A DNA stretch of 64,000 bases from an uncultured Ruminiclostridium sp. (GCA_902490005.1 CABUCM010000008.1:1-64000), one strand, 5' to 3'. Counted from the stretch's first letter, positions 8,946-17,543 are shown. The notes: generated by a model from the sequence alone, not told the origin. Program-made: numbers and translations.

Positions 8946-9671
8946 ATGTTAACAGTAAATAATTTGACCAAGCGTTACGCGGATGTTGTGGCGAACAGCG
9001 GCGTTACCTTTACCGCGGAGGATGGGCAGGTTACCCTGATGGTGGGGCCCAACGGCGCGGGGAAATCCACCGCCATCAAGTGCATCGCGGGCCTGCTCCG
9101 GTTTCAGGGGGAGATTTTCATCGGGCCTTACCGGAATAAAACCCTGGAAGCGAAACGGATTTTCGGTTACATACCAGAGCTGCCGGTGATGTATGATTCC
9201 CTGACGGTTTACGAGCATTTGGAATTTATCGGAAGGGCCTATGGGGTTCAGGACTGGAAGGAGCGGGCCGACCAGCTATTGGAGCGTATGGAGCTTTCCG
9301 ACAAGGCGAAAAAGCTGGGGAAAGAGCTTTCCAAGGGCATGCAGCAAAAGGTGAGCATCTGCTGCGCCCTGCTGCCCCGGCCCCAGGTGGTGCTGTTCGA
9401 CGAGCCCTTTGTGGGCCTGGACCCTCACGCCATTAAGGAACTGAAGCAGATGATACAGGAAATGAAGCGCCAGGGCTGTTCTGTGGTCATCAGCACCCAC
9501 ATGCTGGACAGCGTGGAGGAGCTTTGGGATAAAACCCTGATTATGATGAAGGGCCAAATCGTGGCCTCCCGCACCAGGCGGGAAATCGAGGAGTACGGCG
9601 AGAACCTGGAGCAGCTGTTCTTTGCCATTACCGAGGGGGAGGACCCCCATAAACAGGAGGGGCGTGGCTGA
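8946..9671 (+). CDS. ABC transporter ATP-binding protein
   Basis: The 241-residue nucleotide-binding subunit of an ABC exporter. Walker A is GPNGAGKST (~residues 36-44), the signature is 'LSKGMQQKVSI', Walker B is VVLFDEPFVGLDP, and the switch histidine lies in ISTHM. It resembles CcmA/YhaQ-type ATPases that pair with large export permeases. AAAGGAG precedes the ATG. The stop is separated by one base from the start of the permease gene, implying translational coupling. The substrate is unknown. Confidence 0.92.
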   Translation: MLTVNNLTKRYADVVANSGVTFTAEDGQVTLMVGPNGAGKSTAIKCIAGLLRFQGEIFIGPYRNKTLEAKRIFGYIPELPVMYDSLTVYEHLEFIGRAYGVQDWKERADQLLERMELSDKAKKLGKELSKGMQQKVSICCALLPRPQVVLFDEPFVGLDPHAIKELKQMIQEMKRQGCSVVISTHMLDSVEELWDKTLIMMKGQIVASRTRREIEEYGENLEQLFFAITEGEDPHKQEGRG

Positions 9672-9672
9672 T

Positions 9673-11277
9673 ATGAGTTCGATCGCGTTCATTCTGAGAA
9701 AATCTCTGAAAAATAACATTCTGGAGCTGCTAAAGCACCCGGGCAAGCTGGTGGCCTATCTTTTTATCGTGGCCTGCCTGCTGTTTTCCGCCTTGTCCAT
9801 GGCGCTGGCGCCCCAGGAGGAAATGCCGGCGTATTTGGATATCCGGATCCTCCAAGGCATTTATTTCGCCCTGCTGATGTTTGTCGTCATGATTAACCTC
9901 ATCAAGGGCGTGGACTCCGGCTCCACCTTCTTCAGCATGGGGGATGTGAACATGCTGTTTATCTCTCCCATTTCCCCGAAGAAGATTTTAATCTACGGCC
10001 TGGCGAAGCAAATGGGCATGACCGTGCTGATCGCCTGCTGCATGGTGGCTTACGGCGGCATGGCGGTGCAGTTCTTCGGCATCAGCGTCCTGGACGCGGT
10101 GCTTCTGTTCGCCGGCTTTATCGTATCCCTGCTGGTCGCGCAGATTTTTACCATCTTGATTTACAGCTTCTGCAACGGCAGCCGGAAAAGGAGCGCCGCC
10201 ATCAAACGGCTTTTATACGTGGTGGTTGTTTTGGTGCTGGCCTATGTGGCGATGTCGGTTTATCAAAAGGGCTTTTCCGCGGAAACCGTCTATGCCGCCG
10301 TGACGGACCCCTATTTGCAGTGGGTTCCCATTGTCGGATGGATGTCCGGCGGCATATTCAGCCTGATCCGGGGCTTTGACATAATGGGGATCGTTTACTT
10401 TGCCCTGCTGGCGGCGGCCACGGTATTCGCCCTGCTGGCTTTTCTGAAAAGCGATTCCGATTATTATGAGGATGTGCTCCAAAATACGGAGACCACCTAC
10501 GAGATCAAGAAAGCCGCCAAAGAGGGCAATATCAATATGAACATGCCCGGGCAAAAGATCCGGAAGGTAAAAAAGGTCGGGATCGGCCACGGATGGGGCG
10601 CCAGCGCCTTTTTCTTCAAGCAGGTCAAGGAGCTGCACCGCCATTCTCCCCTGGTGTTCTGGGGCGGCTCCACGATTATGCTGGCGGCGGTGGGCGCTTT
10701 CATTTCGGTGGTCATGATGAACGCCGGCGACGATGGGGAGCCGATGTCGGCGAACCTAATTATGATGATCGCCACCATCACCTTGATTTATGTGCTGTTT
10801 TTCCTCAACGCGGCGGGGCCGTGGAGCAAGGAAATGATGAAGCCGTACTTATACATGGTTCCCCAAAGCCCCTTTAAGAAGCTGTTTTTCGCCAGCCTCA
10901 CCAGCCTGCTGACCCCTATTGCCGACGGGATTGTCGTGTTCCCGCTGATCGGCATTTTGGTAAAGGCAAGCCCGCTGACGGTAATCATCTGCTTTTTGAT
11001 GTTTATCAGCTTCGGTTTCCTGTATACCTCGCTCAATATCCTTTCCGAGCGGCTGTTCGGCCAGATGGCCAACAAAGGGCTGATTTTGATGCTGTACGCC
11101 CTGGTGCTGATGGTCTGCACCGCTCCCGGCGTGGTCATCGGCGTCGTCCTTGGCGTGGCCCTGCACGCTTCGCCGTTTGTGATGGGGCTTCCGGTGTTCC
11201 TGTGGAATACCGGCGTCAGCGCCTTGGTTTATTTCCTCTGCAAGGAAACCATCGGCAACATCGAGCTGAAGGCATGA
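9673..11277 (+). CDS. ABC exporter permease
   Basis: A 534-residue membrane protein with about a dozen hydrophobic segments in two sets. A charged soluble stretch between them (~residues 260-320, 'SDSDYYEDVLQNTETTYEIK' to 'KVKKVGIGHGWG') is typical of the 'putative ABC exporter' permease family. 'NMLFISPISPKKILIYG' near residue 100 is a coupling-helix-like motif. The ATG at 9673 is used because AGGAGGGG lies upstream at workable spacing; a GTG nine bases earlier would be too close to that site. It pairs with the ATPase just upstream. Confidence 0.85.
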   Translation: MSSIAFILRKSLKNNILELLKHPGKLVAYLFIVACLLFSALSMALAPQEEMPAYLDIRILQGIYFALLMFVVMINLIKGVDSGSTFFSMGDVNMLFISPISPKKILIYGLAKQMGMTVLIACCMVAYGGMAVQFFGISVLDAVLLFAGFIVSLLVAQIFTILIYSFCNGSRKRSAAIKRLLYVVVVLVLAYVAMSVYQKGFSAETVYAAVTDPYLQWVPIVGWMSGGIFSLIRGFDIMGIVYFALLAAATVFALLAFLKSDSDYYEDVLQNTETTYEIKKAAKEGNINMNMPGQKIRKVKKVGIGHGWGASAFFFKQVKELHRHSPLVFWGGSTIMLAAVGAFISVVMMNAGDDGEPMSANLIMMIATITLIYVLFFLNAAGPWSKEMMKPYLYMVPQSPFKKLFFASLTSLLTPIADGIVVFPLIGILVKASPLTVIICFLMFISFGFLYTSLNILSERLFGQMANKGLILMLYALVLMVCTAPGVVIGVVLGVALHASPFVMGLPVFLWNTGVSALVYFLCKETIGNIELKA

Positions 11278-11299
11278 AAACGGCGGGAGGGGTATCGCC

Positions 11300-11488
11300 A
11301 TGAAAAGAACGGTGGTCAACGGCACAGAGGCCAGGGGCCGTCCCCGGACGAATGGGAATCTCAAGGCGCGGGGGAAATTCGCCGCCGCCAAACTGCTGCG
11401 CCAGATGACCGCCAAAAAGGAAAATCCCCTTTCAGCGGATAACCGGCATTGGGCGGACCAGGGCTGGATTATGGCGCCGAAAAAATAA
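11300..11488 (+). CDS. Small basic hypothetical protein
   Basis: A 62-residue, strongly basic, Ala/Arg/Lys-rich protein with no motif I recognise. Support for it being real: GGGAGGGG just upstream at normal spacing, position 22 bases after the permease stop in the same orientation, and a strong terminator four bases after its stop. It could be the last cistron of the ABC operon. No function can be assigned. Confidence 0.5.
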   Translation: MKRTVVNGTEARGRPRTNGNLKARGKFAAAKLLRQMTAKKENPLSADNRHWADQGWIMAPKK

Positions 11489-11492
11489 AATC

Positions 11493-11524
11493 AAGGCCCG
11501 CCGGAAATTTCCGGCGGGCCTTTT
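11493..11524 (+). terminator. Terminator of the ABC operon
   Basis: AAGGCCCGCCGG and CCGGCGGGCC(TT) form a near-perfect GC-rich hairpin with the loop AAATTT, followed by TTTT. It also separates the operon from the convergent ribokinase gene. Confidence 0.85.
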
Positions 11525-11580
11525 ATCATGGTTTGTCAATACGGCTTACGGCGAATCCCATTTCTAAAAAAACGCTCCCC

Positions 11581-12516
11581 TTAGTCCGCGGGCCGGGGGT
11601 GGCTGGCAATAAAGGCGTCGATCTCCCGCCTGGTGGGCATGGCCGGCGCGGTACCCAGCCGGGTCACCGCCAAATTGGATACCACGTTGGCGAAAGCGCA
11701 GGCGTCGAACAGGTTCTTTCCTTCGGAAAGGGCCGTCGCCAGGCCGCCGTTGAAAGCGTCTCCGGCGCCGGTGGAGTCCACCGCCTTTACGTCGTAGTTT
11801 TGGAACAGGCGGCACTGGTTACCGTCCGCCGCCAAAACGCCCTGCTTGCCCAAGGTGATTACCACTTCCTTTACGCCCTTGTCCATCAGGGCCTCAGCGG
11901 CGCGGACAGCGTCATCTGGGGTCTTTATGGGAACGCCGCTGAGGGCGGCGGCCTCCACCTCGTTTGGGGTGATAACGTCCACCTTGCGCAGAAGCCCGTC
12001 GCCGATGGGATGGATCGGCGCGGGGTTCAGCACGATTTTCACGCCGCGCTCCCTGGCATAATCGATGATTTGTTCGTTGGCGTCCAGGTTGACCTCCAGC
12101 TGGGCCAGCAGGATTTTTGCCTTTGCCAAAAGGGGCTTCACCTTGTCCACGTCGCCGCTGGTAAAGGTTTCACAGGCGCCCGGGGTGACGGTGATGGCGT
12201 TTTGGCTGGTGCCCTCATCCACCAGGATCAAAGCGTTGCCGGTTTGAACCTCAGGGGAAACGAAAACGTACTCTGTAGAAAGGCCGGTTTTTTCATACTG
12301 GTCGTAAAGCACCTGGGCGAAGGCGTCGTTCCCCACCTTAGTGGCGATGGTGACGTCGCCGCCGGAAAGCTTGCAGGCCACAGCCTGGTTGCTTCCCTTG
12401 CCGCCGGAGCCCATGCGGAACAGGGAGCTTTTGATAGTCTCTCCGGGGACCGGGATGTGGGCGGAGCGGGCCATTAGGTCCACGACAAAGCTGCCGAATA
12501 CCACAATATCAGACAT
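11581..12516 (-). CDS. rbsK: Ribokinase
   Basis: Phosphorylates D-ribose to ribose-5-phosphate in the cytoplasm. The 311-residue PfkB-fold protein has the N-terminal sugar-binding signature 'GSGGKGSNQAVA' (~residues 36-47) and the C-terminal signature 'DSTGAGDAFNGG' with the catalytic Asp. The start at MSDIVVFGS has GGAGG seven bases upstream. No ribose transporter lies beside it, so substrate specificity rests on family likeness. A second PfkB-family kinase (58632) is only distantly similar. Confidence 0.88.
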   Translation of the reverse strand: MSDIVVFGSFVVDLMARSAHIPVPGETIKSSLFRMGSGGKGSNQAVACKLSGGDVTIATKVGNDAFAQVLYDQYEKTGLSTEYVFVSPEVQTGNALILVDEGTSQNAITVTPGACETFTSGDVDKVKPLLAKAKILLAQLEVNLDANEQIIDYARERGVKIVLNPAPIHPIGDGLLRKVDVITPNEVEAAALSGVPIKTPDDAVRAAEALMDKGVKEVVITLGKQGVLAADGNQCRLFQNYDVKAVDSTGAGDAFNGGLATALSEGKNLFDACAFANVVSNLAVTRLGTAPAMPTRREIDAFIASHPRPAD

Positions 12517-12584
12517 AAAAAATCCTCCGTTCAAGGTTTGAGTGAAAGGGCGGTGAAGAAAATGAAAGCCCATTGGAAACGGGC

Positions 12585-12977
12585 TTATGGCATCAGCTCA
12601 TCCCAGTTGGGAACCGTAATTTGATAAGTTTGGGTCAGCTCATCCAGCGCGCGGCGGATCTGTTCCCGGGAAAAGCCGTGGGCCTCCAGGCGTTCATCGG
12701 GCATCTGGTTGAGGGCGTTGTAAAAATACAAGGCGGATCTCAGCCCTTCCAGGCGGCCGGAGGACAGGTTCCGGCGAACCAGGGCCTCCGCCTCCTGAAA
12801 CCGGGATTGGGCCAGTAACGAAGCCAACGCCTTATCCAAAGGGTCGTTGCCCCCCTCGGCCGATTCGGTTTCATAAAAGGCCTCGATCTCATAGGGGTCC
12901 TTATTGAAAACCACTTTGGCGATAAACTGAACCATCATTTGAATCTGGATCATGAACCAATCGTGCTGGTAATACAT
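12585..12977 (-). CDS. DUF6483-like small protein
   Basis: A 130-residue protein of unknown function. It begins 'MYYQHDWFMIQIQMMVQFIA', with an amphipathic N-terminal helix; the rest is predicted helical and acidic. The pattern resembles the Clostridia family DUF6483, recalled from memory. The start is the ATG preceded by AAGGGG. It lies 68 bases upstream of ribokinase in the same orientation and may share its transcript. Confidence 0.6.
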   Translation of the reverse strand: MYYQHDWFMIQIQMMVQFIAKVVFNKDPYEIEAFYETESAEGGNDPLDKALASLLAQSRFQEAEALVRRNLSSGRLEGLRSALYFYNALNQMPDERLEAHGFSREQIRRALDELTQTYQITVPNWDELMP

Positions 12978-13016
12978 GAAAATACCCCTTTTTTTCAATG
13001 GGTAGGCGAAATGAAA

Positions 13017-13358
13017 TCACCGGGATTCTTTTTTAGACCGGTATTCTTCTCCCCAGCTTTGCATTGCCTCTAAAATGGGGCTTAAGCTGCGGCCTAAGGC
13101 GGTAAGGGTATATTCTACCCTGGGCGGAACCTCCGCATAGACCTTCCGGTGGACCAGGCCGCTTTCCTCCATGGCCCGAAGCTGGGCGGTCAGCACCTTC
13201 TGGGAGACCTTCCCAATGGATTTTTTCAATTCGCCGAACCGTTTGGTTCCCGGCATAAGATCCCGTAATATCAAAACCTTCCATTTGTCCCCGATGAGCA
13301 TCAAGGTCGTCTCTACCGGGCAGACGGGCAATTCTTTGCCGCGCGTTTTTTCTTCCAT
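13017..13358 (-). CDS. HxlR-family transcriptional regulator
   Basis: A 113-residue winged-helix regulator. It shows the HxlR layout: an N-terminal 'CPVETTLMLIGDKWKVLILRD' block (Cys ~12), 'TKRFGELKKSIGKVSQKVLT' as the recognition region, 'ESGLVHRKVYAEVPPRVEY' as the wing, and a C-terminal dimerisation helix. ATG with AGGAGG ten bases upstream. It is divergent from a truncated flavin-binding gene at 13548. HxlR regulators often control a divergent oxidoreductase, so that remnant was probably its target (inference). Confidence 0.88.
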   Translation of the reverse strand: MEEKTRGKELPVCPVETTLMLIGDKWKVLILRDLMPGTKRFGELKKSIGKVSQKVLTAQLRAMEESGLVHRKVYAEVPPRVEYTLTALGRSLSPILEAMQSWGEEYRSKKESR

Positions 13359-13547
13359 TTGGTTTCCGCCTCCTAAAAACAACAGTCTTACCGTCTATAA
13401 CAGTGAAGAACCCCAAAAATCGCCCAATAGTATCTAAAAGAAAGCTGCAGAACAAATATGTGCCTGCTTTACAAAAAGTGGCTATAGATATATTATAGAG
13501 GCACAGAGAACGAAAAGTCAAGTCCTATACTAATTGGGAGGCGCTCC

Positions 13548-13718
13548 ATGACGACGGAGGCCGTAAAATTTTTAAGAGCAAACCCGGTGCAATATTTAGC
13601 CGCCGTGGGCCGCGATAGGAAAGCGAAATGCCGTCCCTTCTATCAAAAAGCTAGCCCAGTGTTTCACCGGGCTAGCTTTTTTACGAGAGACCGCATTTCC
13701 TCTTTTGAAGCGGCCTGA
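13548..13718 (+). pseudogene. Truncated pyridoxamine-oxidase-like gene
   Basis: A start codon with a good GGGAGG site begins a 56-codon frame. Its first ~31 residues ('VKFLRANPVQYLAAVGRD' and then 'CRPF') match the N-terminus of pyridoxamine 5'-phosphate oxidase-like flavoproteins, which normally run to about 130-150 residues. After CRPF the frame runs into a terminator hairpin and the end of the opposite-strand gene, with no flavoprotein sequence left. I read it as a deletion that removed the body of the gene but kept its promoter, ribosome-binding site and N-terminus beside the HxlR regulator. Confidence 0.65.
13645..13682. terminator. Bidirectional terminator
   Basis: AAAAGCTAGCCC and GGGCTAGCTTTTTT form a perfect stem of ~12 bp around an 11-base loop. 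The plus strand ends in six T and the minus strand in five. It lies inside the remnant frame at 13548 and overlaps the last codons of the small minus-strand gene at 13664. Confidence 0.85.
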
Positions 13719-13837
13719 TGGGCCTGGGCGAGCACTTGGGATTTCTCAGCGTCGGTCATGCGGGAGAATTTCTCCATGGCCTGCGGATGCTGTGCCAGAG
13801 CCATACCAAAGCCTAATGGCAGCGCGTTTTCTTCCAA
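13664..13837 (-). CDS. Small conserved Clostridia protein
   Basis: A 57-residue helical protein with the core 'LGFGMALAQHPQAMEKFSRM' followed by 'SKEEMRSLVKKLA'. I recognise this pattern from uncharacterised small Clostridia proteins but know no function. The TTG start has GGAGGT seven bases upstream; no ATG is available. The stop codon lies in the loop of the terminator hairpin, so the last codons form half of the stem. It follows the PAS-GGDEF gene by 113 bases in the same orientation. Confidence 0.65.
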   Translation of the reverse strand: MEENALPLGFGMALAQHPQAMEKFSRMTDAEKSQVLAQAHQAASKEEMRSLVKKLAR

Positions 13838-13950
13838 GATTACCACCTCCACATTTTCAGTATGCGGAGGAAAAATCCTTTTTATTCTCCCGCCGCGGGG
13901 AAATCCGCTGTTTGCCGTATCGGCAGGTCGGGGCGGGCGTCTCTTGTTTC

Positions 13951-16137
13951 TTACGGCTGTTTGTATTCTGAAATATCGAAGCAGGTGATAAGATAGGCGT
14001 CCAGCGTGCCCCATGTCATGGGGGCCGCCTTCGTCCTGGTCCAAACGCCATACTGGGGGTTGTAGATTTCACCGCCGCCGCTGGTGAGGGGACAGGTCTC
14101 ACAAGGGGATTTTCTGCCAAAAAACGCCTCATGGCAGGTCATGCCGGTTTTCACTCTTGCGTCCAATTCCTGTGTCTTGCGGTTCAGATAGAGCAGCTCG
14201 TGGGTATCCTTCTCAACGGCGTAAATATAGGCGTCCTGGGTGTCGAGAATCGTGTTCAGCCGGACAACCAGCTCCTGGTCCCTGTCCGCCACCCGCTTTT
14301 TCAGCAGGAACGTGGTCAGCAGCTGGGAAATCAGGGATAACGTGCCGATTTCCTCCTTGGTCCACATTCTGATCCCCGTACATTCGTCAAAGCCCACAAA
14401 GCCGTGGAACATGTTTTTCTCCTGAATGGCGCACTGCAGCGTGGAACGGATCCCTTGTCTTTGGAATACGGCGGCCTGTTCCGGCGTCAGGCGCCGGGTA
14501 TCCTGGCAATAGAAAACGGCGTTATCCTTAAATAAGCCCTGATAGCCTCTCACCGATTCATAGGGGAAATTCTGAAAGTTGTCCTTTTCAGGAAGAATGC
14601 CTTCATTGCACCACTCATAGGTGTTGCTGCAATAGTTGCCGTCCTCCGAATTTTCAAATACATAGGCGCGGCTTACGTCGAAGCGCTTGCCGACGATCTC
14701 CAAAATCAGCTGGATAACGTGGTCGATGTCGTTGCTGTCATAAAGGATCTGAAAGACGTAAGTGATTAAGTCCCCAGGCGCGCCGGTGGCCCGTTGGTCG
14801 GAGTCGATGGAAGCGCCTAAAGCGGAATATCCCGCCTGTTCCACTGGAACGGTGCGTTCCTTATCGAAGAGCACGTAACGGTTTTTCCCCCGGCTTTTAG
14901 CCTCATACAGGGCCAGGTCCGCGCTGTGGTATAAAGAAGAAAAGTCCGTGCCGTCCTCGGGATAGATGGCGACCCCTGCGCTGCAGGTAACCTGGATGGG
15001 CTGTTTGCCCTGCTGGAACAGGCGTTGAAACAGGTCGAGAAGCTGGGCCGCCTTTTCCAGCGCCATCTTCTTGGAGGGGACGTTCTTTAGAAGGATGGCG
15101 AACTCGTCGCCGCCGATACGCCCCACGATATCGTCCCGGCGGGTCAGCTTTTTCATGCCCGCCGCCAGCTCCGACAAAACGGCGTCCCCGAAAAGATGGC
15201 CCCGCTTGTCGTTAACACCCTTGAAATTATCAGTATCGATCATCAGAAGCGCGCACATGTCATCCGGGTTCTCCTCCAGCTGCCTGCGGATCTGGCGCTG
15301 GGTTTCCTCCCGGTTGTAAAGGCCTGTCAGGGCGTCGCGCTCCGCCCGCTGGCGCAGATCCTCGATCATCTTTTTTTCATCGTCGATATCCGTGATGACG
15401 CCGATGGCCTTTAAAGGCTTTCCAGCCTCGTCAAACTGGTCCGTGGCCCGGATCCGGCACCACACGTACCGCTTTTCCGCGTTCTGAATGCGGAATTCGG
15501 CGGTGGAATAAGGCTCGCCGCCCCGGGCCTTTTCCATAAGGGTTAAAAACGCCGGAACATCGTCGGGATGAATGTGCGGGGTCAAAGAAAGCGCAACGCT
15601 GATATTTGTGGTAATGGGGTCATAACCGAATTTTTTCAGCCAATTGCCGGAATAAATCAAAATATCGTCCGCGATGTTCCATTCAAAAATAATATCCGCG
15701 GTTTGATCCATAATGATTTTATGCCGCTCCAAGCTGAGGCGAAGCTCCTCCCGGGCGTTTTTAGATTCGGTGATGTCCATCATGACGCTCATAAGGCAAT
15801 CGCCGTCCTCTTCGCTGTGAAGCGGCTGAACGGTCTCCATCACCCATTTATAGCTATGATCCTTGCAAACCACCCGGTATTGCAGCGAGATTTTATCATC
15901 GCCGCCCAGCTCCCGGCTGAATTCATCGAGCAGGGATTGACGGTCCAAGGGATGGACCATCTCGATAAAGCGGTTATGAAACCGTTCCGCAAGCTCATCC
16001 CGGGTAAAGCCGAACAAATCCACAAAACCCCGGTTGACCTCCAGGATCGTAAATCCATCGTTATTCAGGCTGTACAGGATCCCTCCGGGGATATGATTGA
16101 AGAACGCCTGATACTCACGGCGATAGGATGTTTTCAT
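13951..16137 (-). CDS. PAS-PAS-GGDEF-GAF sensory diguanylate cyclase
   Basis: A 728-residue soluble signalling protein predicted to make c-di-GMP. Parts in order: PAS (~1-125), PAS with PAC (~135-255, 'RYVWCRIRA'), GGDEF (~265-430) with an intact GGDEF motif at ~342 and a product-inhibition RxxD site (RRDD) five residues before it, a GAF-like region (~450-610), and a C-terminal PAS-like segment with 'CHEAFFGRKSPCETCPL', a Cys-rich pattern seen in some redox- or metal-sensing PAS domains. No membrane helix is present. It is last in a minus-strand run after Hpt and a broken kinase. The site before the ATG (GGAAG) is moderate. Confidence 0.9.
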   Translation of the reverse strand: MKTSYRREYQAFFNHIPGGILYSLNNDGFTILEVNRGFVDLFGFTRDELAERFHNRFIEMVHPLDRQSLLDEFSRELGGDDKISLQYRVVCKDHSYKWVMETVQPLHSEEDGDCLMSVMMDITESKNAREELRLSLERHKIIMDQTADIIFEWNIADDILIYSGNWLKKFGYDPITTNISVALSLTPHIHPDDVPAFLTLMEKARGGEPYSTAEFRIQNAEKRYVWCRIRATDQFDEAGKPLKAIGVITDIDDEKKMIEDLRQRAERDALTGLYNREETQRQIRRQLEENPDDMCALLMIDTDNFKGVNDKRGHLFGDAVLSELAAGMKKLTRRDDIVGRIGGDEFAILLKNVPSKKMALEKAAQLLDLFQRLFQQGKQPIQVTCSAGVAIYPEDGTDFSSLYHSADLALYEAKSRGKNRYVLFDKERTVPVEQAGYSALGASIDSDQRATGAPGDLITYVFQILYDSNDIDHVIQLILEIVGKRFDVSRAYVFENSEDGNYCSNTYEWCNEGILPEKDNFQNFPYESVRGYQGLFKDNAVFYCQDTRRLTPEQAAVFQRQGIRSTLQCAIQEKNMFHGFVGFDECTGIRMWTKEEIGTLSLISQLLTTFLLKKRVADRDQELVVRLNTILDTQDAYIYAVEKDTHELLYLNRKTQELDARVKTGMTCHEAFFGRKSPCETCPLTSGGGEIYNPQYGVWTRTKAAPMTWGTLDAYLITCFDISEYKQP

Positions 16138-16237
16138 CTTGACCCACTTCCATTCATTTTCTGCCGCCGGCGCTGCCGGCGTGATCGGGCCTGTTGGCCG
16201 CGGTCACAAAATCGCCGGCCGCGGGAACGGCGCCGGC

Positions 16238-16579
16238 TCAGAGGAACCGTTGAACGGTTTCCAAAAGCTTTGTTTTATCGATGGGCTTGGAAAGATAGCC
16301 GTTCATCCCGCTTTGTATCGCTTTGTCCACATCCTCACGGAAGGCGTTGGCGGAAAGCCCGATAATGGGAACCGCCTTTCCATCGTCCTTTTGGTGGTTC
16401 CGTATGGCCCGGCTGGCCTCCAGCGTCGCATTCCCGCCGGCTGGCGTGAACTTTAGGGCGTTAGAAACCATGTTCACAAGTACCTGGCTGAGCCACAGTT
16501 TGTCCCCGGCCACCATAGTGGCCGAAAGGCCGTCGCATTTGGCGCCGGGCAATGTTTCTATCATTCCAAATAGCTTCAT
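16238..16579 (-). pseudogene. Internally deleted hybrid histidine kinase remnant
   Basis: A 113-residue frame joins two pieces of a hybrid kinase. Residues ~24-56 are the start of the ATPase domain ('GDKLWLSQVLVNMVSNALKF', then 'TPAGG'), and residues ~57-113 are the C-terminal end of a receiver domain ('PIIGLSANAFREDVDKAIQS', then 'GYLSKPIDKTKLLE'). The ATP-binding G boxes and the receiver's phospho-Asp are missing. The join is in frame, so a large internal deletion seems likely. Its ATG directly follows the Hpt stop. The intact relative at 21417 contains both parts separated by several hundred residues. Confidence 0.75.
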
Positions 16580-16951
16580 TCATTTTTGGATGCAACGCTT
16601 AAGGGCCGCGTGAAAACTGGCCGCCCGCTGAAATTCTGATCGGATCGTTTCGCACATCGCGGGGTAATCCTCGCGGGGTTCTCCGGCGCGAAGGGGCTCC
16701 ACGATGGCGCAAACCGCGTGATACAGCGGCGTCAGCCCTAAATTGCCGGCGACCCCCTTCAGGGTGTGGGCGGCCGCGAAGGCGTCCGTCAAATTGTTCT
16801 TTTCAATGGAATCTGCCAGCTTTTCCAGGTTGTCATCCAGAAACAGCATCTCCAGAATTTTTAAATACATGGCGCTGTTTCCCAAAAACCGCTCCATGGT
16901 TGCCTGGTAATCGGCCCCATAGTCCTCAAAGCAGCTCTGAAAGCTCTGCAT
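16580..16951 (-). CDS. Stand-alone Hpt phosphotransfer protein
   Basis: A 123-residue four-helix phosphotransfer protein. The phospho-accepting His is in 'AAHTLKGVAGNLGL' (~residue 62), the classic Hpt signature. It has AGGAGG before the ATG and a good minus-strand promoter at 17093-17121. Hpt proteins relay phosphate between receiver domains. The nearby hybrid kinase at 21417 has two receivers but no Hpt domain of its own, so this protein is a candidate partner (inference). It is first in the run Hpt, kinase remnant, PAS-GGDEF. Confidence 0.88.
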   Translation of the reverse strand: MQSFQSCFEDYGADYQATMERFLGNSAMYLKILEMLFLDDNLEKLADSIEKNNLTDAFAAAHTLKGVAGNLGLTPLYHAVCAIVEPLRAGEPREDYPAMCETIRSEFQRAASFHAALKRCIQK

Positions 16952-17092
16952 TTCTCAGGCCTCCTTCTTACAGACGTCTATTTGTTCCGCCGCGGCAGCC
17001 GGCTTCCCCCCGTATCGAAATTATGTTTTCGGCGGTTCGCAAGGGGATAAAATAAGCGATACCTCGTTCGGCCATATTGATATCCAAGGCAA

Positions 17093-17121
17093 AGTATAGC
17101 AAAGTTCGGTAGAAAAAGCAA
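17093..17121 (-). promoter_or_regulatory. Promoter of the Hpt-GGDEF run
   Basis: On the minus strand TTGCTT (17116-17121) and TATACT (17093-17098) are separated by exactly 17 bases, about 140 bases upstream of the Hpt start. Confidence 0.6.
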
Positions 17122-17543
17122 TTGTTCTTCTTTGTGAAATTAAGGAAAAGCAGAATATGCCTCAGGAAATGGTATGCTATTTTTCAATAGATAAACTTGG
17201 CTGGGATTGAAAACCGCGTGCCCGCAGGTGCTGGAACTCTCCACCGCAATGGCGGAAGACGGCATAATGGCAATCGGCAGCGCGGCGGCGCTTTGCGGCT
17301 GTGGGCCGGAACCGCGGCGTCAGCCGTGCTCGCCTGTCGCTGATACAGCGGAAGAAGCGAATAGCCGCCGAATCGTGAAATGGTTCCGGCAAAAAGGGAT
17401 GCCGGGGGATAACCCCGGCATCCCTTTTTTACTGTGAGAGGAAAAACCGTTACTAAATAATACATAGGCCCGTTTACGGACGGCGAACGACAGCGTTAAA
17501 AAGCACCTATGGACGTATTCGCTAAGCAACCCACCGGCGGATA
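17122..17543. other. Gene-free stretch with one terminator
   Basis: No gene is supported here. 17180-17390 is GC-rich and has a short open frame starting with TTG but no ribosome-binding site or recognisable motif. A strong perfect hairpin lies at 17391-17430 (see next entry). Confidence 0.5.
17391..17430. terminator. Bidirectional terminator after the GntR gene
   Basis: AAAAAGGGATGCCGGGG and CCCCGGCATCCCTTTTTT pair perfectly around the loop GATAA, with T runs on both strands. It would end the minus-strand regulator gene at 17544. Confidence 0.9.

Noticed and set aside
11581..12516. Part of a ribose uptake operon
   Set aside because: No ribose ABC or permease genes are adjacent; only a small DUF protein shares the direction.
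17207..17437. 76-codon frame ending in a terminator
   Set aside because: TTG start without a ribosome-binding site, no recognisable motif, and its 3' end is the terminator stem.
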